This document shows, piece by piece, positions 1 to 10,464 of a DNA stretch of 64,000 nt. Positions within the stretch are counted from its first letter, which is position 1, and every line of letters begins with the position of its first letter. The notes under the pieces were generated by a model. The model was given only the letters and a program-made list of their open reading frames with translations. It was not told where the DNA came from and did no database searches. The position numbers were made by a program, and so were the translations under genes. Source of the stretch: Barnesiella sp. WM24 (GTDB lineage: Bacteria; Bacteroidota; Bacteroidia; Bacteroidales; Muribaculaceae); assembly GCF_004570975.1 (NCBI RefSeq), contig NZ_SPPC01000005.1, positions 124,001 to 188,000 of the forward strand, written 5' to 3'.

Positions 1-805
1 ATATATCAGAATTGGTTGAAATGGCATATTCCATACCGGTCTTTTTGCGCGACACATAAGCTACCTTACGGCTGTCGGGCGACCAGGCAAACGATTCTAT
101 CCCGCCAAACGGCTTCACAGGCGACTCAAACATCTCTCCCTCCATGATGTCGACCGGATTGCTCACCTTCTTGCCGTCAAAGTCAGCAATGAAAGGATGA
201 GGTATCTCTGTCACCCACTCGTCCCAGTGCTTGTACATCATGTCATCGATAATTCTGCCGGTAGCCTTGGGAAGGTCGGGATAGGCATCCTGAGCAGTCT
301 GAGCATACTTTACATTAGATATAAGAAGGATTTTTGATTCATCTGGCGAAACAAGGAATCCCGACACACCCTTCTCTACCGAACTTACACACTCCCTGCC
401 GGAACCGTCGGCATTCATCACCCACACCTGGCTCACCCCGTTTTCGGGATAAAGGAATGCAATCTGCTTGCCGCCGTTAATCCACACTGCGTTACCCTCC
501 GATGAAGCGGTGCGCGTGATTCGCTGCACGTCACTGCCGTCGGTATTCATCACATACAGGTCATTGTTTGACTTGTTTTCCTCTACACTTTCATAAGAGA
601 CGCCATATAGCACTTTCTTGCCGTCGGGAGAAACCACGGCACCGCTTACACGACCGAGAGCCTCAAGCGCGTCGATGTCAAACACCCCGTCGGCACTCTT
701 GAAGTCAGTCTTGTCGATGATTTTCTCATCACCCCCATTATTGGCACACGAAGCAGCCGTAACGAGCAGAGCTGACATAAAAACATGTTTAAAATAGTGA
801 TACAT
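1..805 (-). CDS. S9 family (prolyl oligopeptidase-type) peptidase, N-terminal part, cut by window edge
   Basis: Read leftward from an ATG at 805; the frame stays open to base 1, giving 268 residues without the C-terminus. Residues 1-20 form a lipoprotein signal (hydrophobic stretch, then VTAASC with Cys20 as lipidation site). After it come TolB/DPP-IV-like beta-propeller blades marked by SPDGKKVLYGV, SPDESKILLI and SPDSRKVAYV. In this family such a propeller precedes an alpha/beta-hydrolase domain that cleaves di- or oligopeptides; the catalytic Ser-Asp-His would lie outside the window. A lipoprotein form in the periplasm or outer membrane is inferred. It is divergent from dnaB and has its own -7 box at 848-855. 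It could instead be a propeller-only TolB-like protein. Confidence 0.8.
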   Translation of the reverse strand, partial: MYHYFKHVFMSALLVTAASCANNGGDEKIIDKTDFKSADGVFDIDALEALGRVSGAVVSPDGKKVLYGVSYESVEENKSNNDLYVMNTDGSDVQRITRTASSEGNAVWINGGKQIAFLYPENGVSQVWVMNADGSGRECVSSVEKGVSGFLVSPDESKILLISNVKYAQTAQDAYPDLPKATGRIIDDMMYKHWDEWVTEIPHPFIADFDGKKVSNPVDIMEGEMFESPVKPFGGIESFAWSPDSRKVAYVSRKKTGMEYAISTNSDI

Positions 806-847
806 ATCTGTAAATAATTATTGAAAAGTTACCGCTTTTTGATGATG

Positions 848-855
848 CAAATATA
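848..855 (-). promoter_or_regulatory. -7 box for the S9 peptidase gene
   Basis: TATATTTG on the minus strand fits the Bacteroidetes -7 consensus TAnnTTTG, 42 bases before the ATG at 805. No TTTG is seen at the -33 spacing, so the match is partial. Confidence 0.45.
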
Positions 856-867
856 CTAATAATCCGC

Positions 868-875
868 TAAATTTG
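868..875 (+). promoter_or_regulatory. -7 box for dnaB
   Basis: TAAATTTG matches TAnnTTTG and leaves a leader of about 40 nt before the ATG at 921. A TTTG at 838-841 is 26 bases upstream, longer than the usual 19-21, so only the -7 half is convincing. It lies back to back with the S9 promoter. Confidence 0.45.
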
Positions 876-920
876 CATTACCAATATTTTTGGCAAACAA
901 CAATCAATCCTACAAGACCA

Positions 921-2468
921 ATGGCTGACAACAATCAATCATATACAACAGGCCGCAATAAGCCACGACATCAATCACTTTACGACACCGGTGGAAGGGT
1001 CATGCCCCAGGACAAGGAGGTCGAGGAGGCTGTGCTCGGAGCCCTGATGCTTGAGAAAGACGCCTACACTACAGTGTGTGACATTCTCAAGCCGGAGTGT
1101 TTCTACGAGCCCGCCCACCAGCGCATCTATGAAGCAATCCAGAGCCTCGGCGCGTCACAGAAGCCGATCGACATGCTGACTGTGGTCGAGCAGCTGCGAC
1201 TCAACAACACGCTTGAAGAAGTAGGCGGCCCGGTGGTCATCTCGGAACTGACCTCCCGAATAGCGTCAGGAGCCCATGTCGAATTTCATGCCCGCATCGT
1301 GGCGCAGAAATATCTTGCAAGAGAGCTCATCTCTTTCGCCTCGTCAATCGAGGGCAAAGCTTTTGACGAGAGCAACGATGTCGACGACCTCCTGCAGGAA
1401 GCCGAAGGAAAGCTTTTTGAGATTTCCCAGCGCAACGTCAAGAAAGATGTTACCCAGATTGACCCTGTAATCAGCCAGGCTATCGAACAAATACAGGCGG
1501 CGGCAAACCGCACTTCGGGATTGAGCGGACTGGAATCGGGTTATCATGAACTTGACAAACTCACCTCCGGATGGCAGAACTCCGACCTTATAATCATCGC
1601 CGCGCGTCCTGCAATGGGAAAGACGGCGTTTGTATTGTCTATGGCAAAAAACATGGCGGTCAACTATAACACGCCTGTCGCCATATTCTCTCTTGAGATG
1701 TCCAATCTTCAGCTTGTAAACCGACTTATAAGCAATGTATGTGAACTTGAAAGCCAGAAGATAAAATCAGGACAGCTTACACCGATGGAGTGGGACCAGC
1801 TGATGACAAGGGTAAAACACCTGTTCAGCGCACCGCTGTACATTGACGACACCCCCTCGCTATCCATTTTCGAGCTAAGGACAAAGGCACGACGTCTTGT
1901 GCGCGAACATCAGGTGAAATTCATTATCATCGACTACCTGCAGCTCATGAATGCCTCGGGCATGAAATTTGGCTCGCGAGAGCAGGAGGTAAGTATGATT
2001 TCGCGCTCACTCAAGCAACTTGCCAAAGAGCTCAACATCCCCATCGTCGCGCTGTCGCAGCTTAACCGTTCCGTCGAGTCGCGTCAAGGCGGCGACGGAA
2101 AGCGACCTCAGCTTAGTGACCTTCGTGAATCGGGAGCGATCGAGCAGGATGCCGACATCGTTTGTTTCATTCACCGACCCGAATACTATACACGTTCTTC
2201 AGAAGACGCGTCAGGCAACGACATCCGCGGACTCGCCGAGTTCATCGTGGCAAAACATCGTTCTGGCTCTGTCGATGATGTAAAGATGCGCTTTAAGGCA
2301 AAGTTTGCCCGTTTTGAGAACTGGGAAGAAGAAGACTCAGGCTTCTCTACCGGCACTGTCGGGTCCAAGCTGAATGACCTCCAGGACACCGACCTGCCGG
2401 CATCGCAATTCTCAGGCGGCACTGCCGATTTTCTCAGCGCCGCCGACGACTCCCCCGCTCCGTTCTAA
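921..2468 (+). CDS. dnaB: Replicative DNA helicase DnaB
   Basis: 515 residues from the ATG at 921; an in-frame TTG at 873 lies inside the -7 box and is not a likely start. The protein is the hexameric helicase that unwinds DNA ahead of the replication fork and loads primase. Visible are the N-terminal DnaB domain (from about residue 28, DKEVEEAVLGALM), the RecA-like ATPase with Walker A in ARPAMGKT, Walker B in IIIDYLQLM, and the sensor region SQLNRSVESR followed by LSDLRESGAIEQDAD. The last 50 residues are a low-complexity tail rich in Ser, Asp and Pro, as is common in this family. No helicase loader is adjacent and no intein interrupts the ATPase domain. Confidence 0.96.
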   Translation: MADNNQSYTTGRNKPRHQSLYDTGGRVMPQDKEVEEAVLGALMLEKDAYTTVCDILKPECFYEPAHQRIYEAIQSLGASQKPIDMLTVVEQLRLNNTLEEVGGPVVISELTSRIASGAHVEFHARIVAQKYLARELISFASSIEGKAFDESNDVDDLLQEAEGKLFEISQRNVKKDVTQIDPVISQAIEQIQAAANRTSGLSGLESGYHELDKLTSGWQNSDLIIIAARPAMGKTAFVLSMAKNMAVNYNTPVAIFSLEMSNLQLVNRLISNVCELESQKIKSGQLTPMEWDQLMTRVKHLFSAPLYIDDTPSLSIFELRTKARRLVREHQVKFIIIDYLQLMNASGMKFGSREQEVSMISRSLKQLAKELNIPIVALSQLNRSVESRQGGDGKRPQLSDLRESGAIEQDADIVCFIHRPEYYTRSSEDASGNDIRGLAEFIVAKHRSGSVDDVKMRFKAKFARFENWEEEDSGFSTGTVGSKLNDLQDTDLPASQFSGGTADFLSAADDSPAPF

Positions 2469-2649
2469 GACGACACATATATTGCAATAACTTAATTTTA
2501 ACATTTTGCAAAACCTTAGTATTTAAGCCACCGGCGACAATAAATGATGCTGAAATTCATTTACATGGACTAATTTTTCGTAAACTTTTACGAGTGCATA
2601 TTGTTTTAGGATTAAAACAACATTATTAAACTCAACTATTTCAAAGTTT

Positions 2650-3708
2650 ATGAAAAAAGCATTATTCATGATTGCTCTCATGCTGGGTAGCGTGACTGCT
2701 TTCGCACAGAAGATGGACAAAAACGAGGTGAAGCAGCTGCAGAACTTTTTGTCACAGCCGGCTGAAAAAGGAGGAACCAATGCCACTGCATTGAAAATCA
2801 CTGATCTCAAATCGCCTGCCACTTGGGAAGGCGTTACCGTAACCAACGGAAAGGTGACTGCAATCGAGTGGAAAGACAAGCACCTCGCAGGCGACCTTGA
2901 CCTTTCCGGATTTACTGCCCTTACAAAGGTTGATGTCTCACGTAACGCAATCACCTCACTGTCAGTTGCCGGTGATGCAGCCCTTACAGAGCTCAACGCT
3001 TCACGCAACAAGCTCTCCTCACTGACCCTCAATGGCAACAACTCACTGGTGGACCTGAAGATATACCGTAACCGTCTTACCGACCTCGACATCACAGGAA
3101 CCCCGCTGCTCAACAATCTTAACTGTTCAAACAATCTGCTTGTCGAGCTAAGCGTGGCAAACTCCACCACCTTGAAGACCCTCAACTGCCAGGGATGTCA
3201 TCTTGAGTCACTGAATGTGCAGGGATGCGCGTCACTAAAGAATCTCTACTGCGGATATAACAAGCTGACAAGCATCAACCTGTTTGGTGTCGAGAATCTT
3301 CAGAACCTCAACATCGACGACAATGAAATCAGCAACATGATTATCTCTGGTCTTCCTACCCTGAGCACATTCATCTGCTCCGACAACCGCATGACATCAC
3401 TTGCACTCCGCGACTGCCAGGCTCTTATCGACATTGTATGCTCTTACAATGACCTTACAAGCTTCACCGTAGAGGGATGCCCCAACCTACAATATGTCGA
3501 CTGCTGCTACAACGACCTTACAAGTCTTACTCTCAGCAACCAGACTTTCCTGCAGCGTCTTATCTGCAACAACAACCAGCTCCAGATGCTCGATGTTTCG
3601 TTTGACCAGGCTCTTACCTATATCAACTGCCGTTACAACTACATCACCGACTTCCGTACAATCGGTTGCAACAACCTGACAATGGTAGCCTGCCAGTGGA
3701 ACTACTAA
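2650..3708 (+). CDS. Secreted leucine-rich repeat protein
   Basis: 352 residues. A signal peptide ends at AFA-Q (cut after residue 19). From about residue 65 to the end runs a regular array of roughly 21-residue LRRs of the pattern LTxLxCxxNxLTSLxVxGC, with Cys often in the ladder position (NLNCSNNLL, LNCQGCHLESL, NLYCGYNKL, YINCRYNYI). This resembles internalin-J-like Cys-ladder repeats and not the BspA (LRR_5) type found elsewhere in the window. No enzymatic domain, lipobox or sorting tail is visible; a periplasmic or exported binding role is inferred. A strong terminator follows, so it is probably monocistronic. The 181-base gap before it has no confident promoter. Confidence 0.85.
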   Translation: MKKALFMIALMLGSVTAFAQKMDKNEVKQLQNFLSQPAEKGGTNATALKITDLKSPATWEGVTVTNGKVTAIEWKDKHLAGDLDLSGFTALTKVDVSRNAITSLSVAGDAALTELNASRNKLSSLTLNGNNSLVDLKIYRNRLTDLDITGTPLLNNLNCSNNLLVELSVANSTTLKTLNCQGCHLESLNVQGCASLKNLYCGYNKLTSINLFGVENLQNLNIDDNEISNMIISGLPTLSTFICSDNRMTSLALRDCQALIDIVCSYNDLTSFTVEGCPNLQYVDCCYNDLTSLTLSNQTFLQRLICNNNQLQMLDVSFDQALTYINCRYNYITDFRTIGCNNLTMVACQWNY

Positions 3709-3752
3709 ACAACCGGTCACACCGCACACTGCGGACTGACTGACCCCATACA

Positions 3753-3787
3753 GGGAGCGCGGCACTGACCGCGCTCCCTTTTTCTTT
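3753..3787 (+). terminator. Rho-independent terminator after the LRR gene
   Basis: A perfect 10-bp GC-rich stem (gggagcgcgg at 3753-3762 with ccgcgctccc at 3769-3778), a 6-base loop and a T-rich run to 3787. The T-run shares bases with the -33 element of lepA. Confidence 0.93.
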
Positions 3788-3816
3788 GCATATTCCATGC
3801 TTTTTCCGTAATTTTG
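3785..3816 (+). promoter_or_regulatory. Promoter of lepA (-33 TTTG, -7 TAATTTTG)
   Basis: TTTG at 3785-3788, a 20-base spacer, then TAATTTTG at 3809-3816, an exact fit to the Bacteroidetes housekeeping promoter. The expected start of transcription falls at about 3821-3824, on or next to the ATG at 3823, so the mRNA would be leaderless or nearly so. Confidence 0.8.
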
Positions 3817-3822
3817 CACTCT

Positions 3823-5610
3823 ATGAAACATATCAGAAATTTCTGCATCATCGCCCATATTGACCACGGCAAGAGTACACTTGCCGACCGTCTGCTTGAG
3901 TATACCGACACCATCGCCGCCAAAGACATGGAAGCACAGGTGCTCGATGACATGGATCTTGAACGTGAACGAGGCATCACCATCAAAAGCCACGCCATTC
4001 AGATGGAATATACGCTTGACGGTGAAAAATATATATTGAACCTGATTGACACCCCGGGACACGTCGACTTCTCCTACGAGGTGTCGCGCTCGATTGCTGC
4101 CTGCGAAGGCGCATTGCTTATCGTCGACGCTTCACAGGGCATCCAGGCGCAGACAATCTCCAACCTCTACATGGCGATTGACAATGACCTTGAGATAATC
4201 CCCGTCATCAACAAAGTCGACCTCGACAGCGCCAAGCCCGATGAAGTGGAGGACCAGATTGTAGACCTGCTCGGATGCAAGCCGGAAGAGATAATCCGCG
4301 CATCAGGAAAAACAGGCATAGGCATCCCCGAGATACTTAAAGCCATCATAGACCGCGTACCGGCGCCCAAAGGCGACCCCGAAGCGCCGCTGCAGGCTCT
4401 CATATTTGACTCTGTGTTCAATCCGTTCAGAGGCATCATCGCCTATTACAAGATTGTCAACGGAAAAATCAAGAAAAACGACTTCGTCAAATTTGTGTCC
4501 ACCGGCAAGGAATATCATGCCGACGAGATAGGAGTGCTCAAGCTTGACATGTCACCGCGCGAAGAGCTTTCGGCAGGCAATGTAGGATATATCATCTCAG
4601 GCATAAAGACCTCGCGTGAAGTGCGTGTCGGCGACACTATCACTCACGTCAACTCACCCTGTGACAATGCGATTGAAGGATTTGAAGAGGTAAAGCCGAT
4701 GGTATTTGCCGGAGTATATCCAATCGAGACCGAAGACTTTGAAAATCTCCGTGCCTCGCTCGAAAAGCTCCAGCTCAATGACGCGTCACTGACCTTCCAG
4801 CCTGAATCGTCAATGGCACTCGGATTCGGATTCCGATGCGGATTCCTTGGCTTGCTCCACATGGAAATCATCCAGGAGCGTCTCGGCAGGGAATTTGACA
4901 TGGACGTAATCACCACCGTGCCCAACGTGTCTTACCGTGTCTTTGACAAAAAGGGAGAGATGACCGAAGTGCATAACCCGTCAGGTCTGCCCGACCCTAC
5001 CCTCATCGACCATATCGAAGAGCCTTACATAAGGGCGTCAATCATAACGGCAGCCGACTATATCGGCCCGATCATGACATTATGTCTCGGAAAACGCGGC
5101 GAACTTGTAAAGCAAGAATACATATCAGGCAACCGTATCGAGCTCATATTTGACATGCCCCTCGGCGAGATAGTCATCGACTTCTACGACAAGCTGAAAT
5201 CAATCTCCAAGGGCTACGCGTCATTTGACTATCACATCCATGATTTCCGCGCGTCAAAGCTCATCAAGCTTGACATCTTGCTTAATGGAGAAAGTGTCGA
5301 CGCGCTGAGCACATTGACCCACGCCGACAATGCCGTAACGTTCGGACGCCGCATGTGTGAAAAGCTGAAAGAACTGATTCCCCGACAGCAGTTTGACATC
5401 GCGATACAGGCTGCGATAGGCGCCAAAATCATAGCCCGAGAGACAATCAAGGCTGTGAGAAAGGATGTGACAGCAAAATGCTACGGCGGTGACATCTCCC
5501 GAAAGCGCAAACTTCTTGAAAAGCAGAAGAAAGGAAAGAAGCGCATGAAGCAGATAGGCTCCGTTGAAGTCCCGCAGAAAGCATTCCTTGCAGTGCTGAA
5601 ACTCGACTGA
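3823..5610 (+). CDS. lepA: Elongation factor 4 (LepA), translational GTPase
   Basis: 595 residues from the ATG at 3823; a TTG at 3814 sits inside the promoter and is rejected as start. EF4 binds the ribosome and can back-translocate or aid assembly of stalled complexes. The G-domain shows AHIDHGKST (G1), DTPGHVDF (G3) and NKVD (G4). Next come the EF-Tu-like domain 2, EF-G-like domains III and V, and the LepA-specific C-terminal domain ending [14 protein letters not shown]. Length matches the family. The gene is followed after 26 bases by glycerate kinase on the same strand, so the two may share a transcript. Confidence 0.97.
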   Translation: MKHIRNFCIIAHIDHGKSTLADRLLEYTDTIAAKDMEAQVLDDMDLERERGITIKSHAIQMEYTLDGEKYILNLIDTPGHVDFSYEVSRSIAACEGALLIVDASQGIQAQTISNLYMAIDNDLEIIPVINKVDLDSAKPDEVEDQIVDLLGCKPEEIIRASGKTGIGIPEILKAIIDRVPAPKGDPEAPLQALIFDSVFNPFRGIIAYYKIVNGKIKKNDFVKFVSTGKEYHADEIGVLKLDMSPREELSAGNVGYIISGIKTSREVRVGDTITHVNSPCDNAIEGFEEVKPMVFAGVYPIETEDFENLRASLEKLQLNDASLTFQPESSMALGFGFRCGFLGLLHMEIIQERLGREFDMDVITTVPNVSYRVFDKKGEMTEVHNPSGLPDPTLIDHIEEPYIRASIITAADYIGPIMTLCLGKRGELVKQEYISGNRIELIFDMPLGEIVIDFYDKLKSISKGYASFDYHIHDFRASKLIKLDILLNGESVDALSTLTHADNAVTFGRRMCEKLKELIPRQQFDIAIQAAIGAKIIARETIKAVRKDVTAKCYGGDISRKRKLLEKQKKGKKRMKQIGSVEVPQKAFLAVLKLD

Positions 5611-5636
5611 CAAAGCCGGCAGAATACAATCCGGTC

Positions 5637-6683
5637 ATGCGCATCGTAATCGCACCTGACAAATACAAAGGCACCCTTACCACAGTCGAGGCAGCCGAGG
5701 CCTTGCGTGAGGGGGTGCTTGACGTGTGTCCGTCGGCAGAAATCCATATTGTGCCTATTGCCGACGGAGGTGAGGGCACTGCGGCTATTCTTGCAGCGGA
5801 AATGGGATTTACCCGCCATTCCGCCATGCTGCATCCACCGCTGCCCGGTCTACCTATGACAAAGGCCACCTATTATTTCAGTGAATCGGAGCGTGCCGTG
5901 CTGTTTGATTCAGCTACAGCCATCGGGTTCTCGCTTATCCCGGAAGAAAAACGTGACATAATACACTCCTCCTCCGCCCCGGTGGGAGAGCTGTTGCATA
6001 TCCTTCGCCAACGCCATGATTTCATATCGGCTTTCATCGGGCTTGGAGGCACAGCCACCTGCGACGGAGGGATGGGCATGGTCATGTATCTTGCCAAAAA
6101 CAAGATTCCCGTGCCCTCGATAGTAGGGCTCTACGACGCGGGCGTGCCACTCGTTGCTGAAGAAGGCAAGCCGTCGGCACTCTCTTTTGCACCACAAAAA
6201 GGCGCCGTAGCCGCCGACATGAAATTTCTTGAAGCAAGACTGCGTAAAGCGGCAAGCATGATGCCCGCAGGTAATCCCGACACTCCGGGAGCAGGCGCAG
6301 CAGGCGGACTCGGATTTGCAATTCTCGGGCTTGGAGGACAACTGTGCCCGGGAGTCGATGTAGTCGCAGGCACGCGCATAAGCCGCCTTGACCCCGACCT
6401 GGTAATTACAGGAGAAGGACGCATCGACCGACAGTCGGCAATGGGGAAGGTGCTTTCCTACTTCATCGATTATCACAGGAAACACGGCACACCTGTCGTT
6501 GCTGTAGGTGGATGTGTCGACCCGTCATGCGGACTTTCAGAACACTTTTGCGAAATAATCGCGGCTGACTCTTATGAGCCGCGCGATGTAAATCCGATAA
6601 CCCCGCAAGTTGCCTCATGGCGACTGAAAGAAGCCATAGCCGACAGACTTCCGGCAATATTAAAGTCAACAGGACTCGCGTAG
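5637..6683 (+). CDS. Glycerate kinase (GarK/GlxK family)
   Basis: 348 residues. Transfers phosphate from ATP to D-glycerate, feeding it into lower glycolysis as 2- or 3-phosphoglycerate. Family marks are the N-terminal APDKYKGTLT, then PIADGGEGT, GLGGTATCDGGMGM in the middle, and GAGAAGGLGFA with ITGEGRIDRQS towards the C-terminus. It is slightly shorter than the usual 370-380 residues but keeps all blocks. It starts 26 bases after lepA with no terminator between them. Which carbon is phosphorylated cannot be told from sequence; GarK-type enzymes usually give 2-phosphoglycerate. Confidence 0.92.
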   Translation: MRIVIAPDKYKGTLTTVEAAEALREGVLDVCPSAEIHIVPIADGGEGTAAILAAEMGFTRHSAMLHPPLPGLPMTKATYYFSESERAVLFDSATAIGFSLIPEEKRDIIHSSSAPVGELLHILRQRHDFISAFIGLGGTATCDGGMGMVMYLAKNKIPVPSIVGLYDAGVPLVAEEGKPSALSFAPQKGAVAADMKFLEARLRKAASMMPAGNPDTPGAGAAGGLGFAILGLGGQLCPGVDVVAGTRISRLDPDLVITGEGRIDRQSAMGKVLSYFIDYHRKHGTPVVAVGGCVDPSCGLSEHFCEIIAADSYEPRDVNPITPQVASWRLKEAIADRLPAILKSTGLA

Positions 6684-6747
6684 ACCCTTAAACAGCCTTT
6701 ATGTTTTGATTGTTATAGTGAAGTAATGACTATTTATTGCTTCAACT

Positions 6748-8142
6748 ATGAGTTCGATACATGACGAAAACCCGACTTTCCCGACAAAAGTATACTATTC
6801 GGCCAAACGCTCGTTAAGCCGACACGCATCAGGAGGAAATGTGCTCATCGGAGCCACCATGCTTGCCCTTATTGTCGCAAACCTTCCGGGCATCAGCGAC
6901 CTGTACAATGACTTCTGGAATCAGGAAGTAAGGCTTCAGGTAGGGTCATTCAACATATTCAGCCATGCCGGACACCCTATGAGCATGCTGCAATTTATCA
7001 ACGACGCCTTGATGGCGATATTCTTTTTCACTATCGGGCTTGAGATAAAACGCGAGGTGCTTGTCGGCGAACTCAGTTCATTCAAGCAGGCGCTTCTCCC
7101 CATAATCGCAGCTATAGGCGGCATGATTGTCCCGGTGGGAATATACATGCTGCTAAGTTCCGGCACCGACTACGCCGACGGAGCGGCAATCCCGATGGCC
7201 ACAGATATCGCATTCTCTCTCGGCATACTCGCTATGCTCGGCAGCAGGGTGCCCATCTCACTGAAAATATTCCTCACCACGCTTGCCGTGGTCGATGACA
7301 TCGGCGGCATAATAGTGATTGCGTCATTCTATTCATCCCACATAGAAATAATGTATATCCTATATGCGCTTGCGCTGCTTGGAGTGCTTCTGCTCGGTTC
7401 AATATTACGCATACAGAGCAAGATATTCTATCTGCTAATCGGCACAGGCGTATGGTATCTTTTCCTGAACTCGGGCATTCACCCTACGATAGCCGGCGTC
7501 CTGATAGCATTCTGTATTCCTGCCACACCGGTATTCGCGCCAAAGAAATATGTTCAGATGATACGTAAATCAATATCCCACTTCAATGCCGAAGACGATG
7601 AACTTCTCAACCGACGCTCAATACTCAACAAGGACCAGATGAACTGGCTAAAGGAAGTCGAGACAGCATCAGATAAAGTAATATCACCGCTGCAAGACCT
7701 TGAAGACTCGCTGCATCCTATCGTCAATTATCTGATAATCCCGATATTCGCCTTTGCCAATGCCGGAATAACTCTGTGGCACATGCAACCGTCGGCTATA
7801 TGGAGCGGAATAGGTCTCGCCATAATATGCGGACTTGTACTGGGAAAGTTCCTCGGAATATTCCTGTTTACCTGGGGAGCTGTCAAACTGAATCTCGCCC
7901 CGATTCCCGACCACACCAACTGGAAAATGATTGCTTCAATAGCAATGCTTGGCGGCATCGGATTCACCGTGTCGTTATTCATCGCCAACCTTTCATTCGG
8001 CGGTCTTGGCGCCCACGGGCTTGAATTGCTCAACAATGCAAAGCTCGGTATCGTCGTAGGCTCTCTTCTCGCCGGCGTGCTTGGATTTCTGCTGTTGCAC
8101 CACTTCCTGCCCAAAACACCCTGTGACGAGCCGGAAGATTAG
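6748..8142 (+). CDS. nhaA: Na+/H+ antiporter NhaA
   Basis: 464 residues, inner-membrane protein with about 12 helices. It expels Na+ in exchange for protons, for pH and salt homeostasis. Key family segments are MATDIAFSLGIL (unwound helix with an ion-binding Asp) and AVVDDIGGIIVIA with the paired Asp that bind Na+/H+. A hydrophilic stretch of about 60 residues near the middle (roughly 270-330, rich in Asp, Glu and Lys) forms a longer cytoplasmic loop than in E. coli NhaA. It converges on the esterase gene with only 7 bases between the stop codons. Confidence 0.95.
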   Translation: MSSIHDENPTFPTKVYYSAKRSLSRHASGGNVLIGATMLALIVANLPGISDLYNDFWNQEVRLQVGSFNIFSHAGHPMSMLQFINDALMAIFFFTIGLEIKREVLVGELSSFKQALLPIIAAIGGMIVPVGIYMLLSSGTDYADGAAIPMATDIAFSLGILAMLGSRVPISLKIFLTTLAVVDDIGGIIVIASFYSSHIEIMYILYALALLGVLLLGSILRIQSKIFYLLIGTGVWYLFLNSGIHPTIAGVLIAFCIPATPVFAPKKYVQMIRKSISHFNAEDDELLNRRSILNKDQMNWLKEVETASDKVISPLQDLEDSLHPIVNYLIIPIFAFANAGITLWHMQPSAIWSGIGLAIICGLVLGKFLGIFLFTWGAVKLNLAPIPDHTNWKMIASIAMLGGIGFTVSLFIANLSFGGLGAHGLELLNNAKLGIVVGSLLAGVLGFLLLHHFLPKTPCDEPED

Positions 8143-8149
8143 CTCCCGT

Positions 8150-9373
<1,224 letters not shown>

Positions 9374-10333
9374 TCATTCCTTGTATCCCGCTTTCCGGAA
9401 AAGAGCCTTATCTTCTGCAACTCCGTTTCCTACGGTAGTAAGCATGTCGCCCATAAGCGCTCCGTTCATGCCGCCGCGCAATATGCGCTCCATAGCCTCT
9501 TGCGACAGCCTCATCCTTCCTCCCGCAAATCTCAACGTAAGTTTCGGGGCTATAAAGCGGAACAAAGCCACAGTGCGCACAATCTCCTCCTCTTCAATCA
9601 ACGGCACATTTTCAAGCGCCGTGCCTTTGATAGGATTAAGTATGTTGACCGGGATAGAGACCGCTCCGGCATTGCGCGCCTCCTCGGCAAGCATAAGACG
9701 CTGTCTCATAGTCTCACCCATGCCTATAATTCCACCGCAACACACCTCCATGCCCACTTCTCTTGCAAGAGCGATTGTGCGCAGCTTGTCGGCGTGGGTA
9801 TGAGTCGTACACAACAACGGGAAATAATCCGATGAAGTCTCAAGATTACAATGATACCGCTTCACACCCGCATCATAAAGAGCCTGAAGCTCATCGCGGT
9901 TGAGCAGCCCCATAGAGGCACACATATATAGTCCCGTCTCATCCGCGACTTTACGGTATATGTCGCAAAATCTATCTATGTCACGCGGCGACACCTTTCT
10001 TCCGCTTGTGACAAGCGAATAGCGCTTCACTCCGGCATCGCTGTTAAGGCGAGCCGCATGCAAAGCCGTATCTGCCCCGACGAAGTCATACTCATCAACG
10101 CCTGTCATGTGACACCGCGACTGCGCACACCACTTGCAATCTTCCGAACATCGGCCCGATCTTGCATTAACGATAGAACACGTATCAATAATGTCGCCAC
10201 ACCAATGGGCTCTTACTTCATCAGCAGCATCCGCAAGAGAGTCGGCGGAATAATTGTCATTCAATTCAAGCGCCTCTTCTATCGAAGCCGGGATTCCGGA
10301 TATAGCGCGCTCCTTTACCTTTTCAAGCATCAT
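9374..10333 (-). CDS. bioB: Biotin synthase BioB
   Basis: 319 residues. Radical SAM enzyme that inserts sulfur into dethiobiotin to make biotin. The [4Fe-4S] ligands are Cys62, Cys66 and Cys69 in CSEDCKWCAQS; the RFAGGR segment near the C-terminus holds the Arg near the auxiliary [2Fe-2S] cluster. The full TIM barrel is present and the length is normal. It stands alone here: no bioA, bioD or bioF is adjacent, so the rest of the pathway must be elsewhere. It starts 131 bases from the end of the large C10 protease gene on the same strand, with a terminator between, so it is a separate unit. Confidence 0.95.
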   Translation of the reverse strand: MMLEKVKERAISGIPASIEEALELNDNYSADSLADAADEVRAHWCGDIIDTCSIVNARSGRCSEDCKWCAQSRCHMTGVDEYDFVGADTALHAARLNSDAGVKRYSLVTSGRKVSPRDIDRFCDIYRKVADETGLYMCASMGLLNRDELQALYDAGVKRYHCNLETSSDYFPLLCTTHTHADKLRTIALAREVGMEVCCGGIIGMGETMRQRLMLAEEARNAGAVSIPVNILNPIKGTALENVPLIEEEEIVRTVALFRFIAPKLTLRFAGGRMRLSQEAMERILRGGMNGALMGDMLTTVGNGVAEDKALFRKAGYKE

Positions 10334-10406
10334 GCAAGTATAAAACTTAAATGTTAGTTTACTTTTATCTATGCGAAGATAATTAAAATGCCGATAAGAG
10401 CCAAAT

Positions 10407-10442
10407 GAAAAGAAGGATGCCCGTATAAACAGACACCCTTCT
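10407..10442 (-). terminator. Rho-independent terminator of the C10 protease gene
   Basis: On the minus strand a 9-bp stem (agaagggtg, 10442-10434, with catccttct, 10419-10411) closes a 14-base loop and is followed by TTTCATTT. It lies 23 bases after the stop codon at 10465. Confidence 0.8.
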
Positions 10443-10464
10443 CGGAGAATTATCCAACAATTTA

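Noticed and set aside
2523-3185. 220-codon minus-strand frame under the LRR gene
   Set aside because: Antisense to a clear LRR array; its repeats are the complement of the LRR codons.
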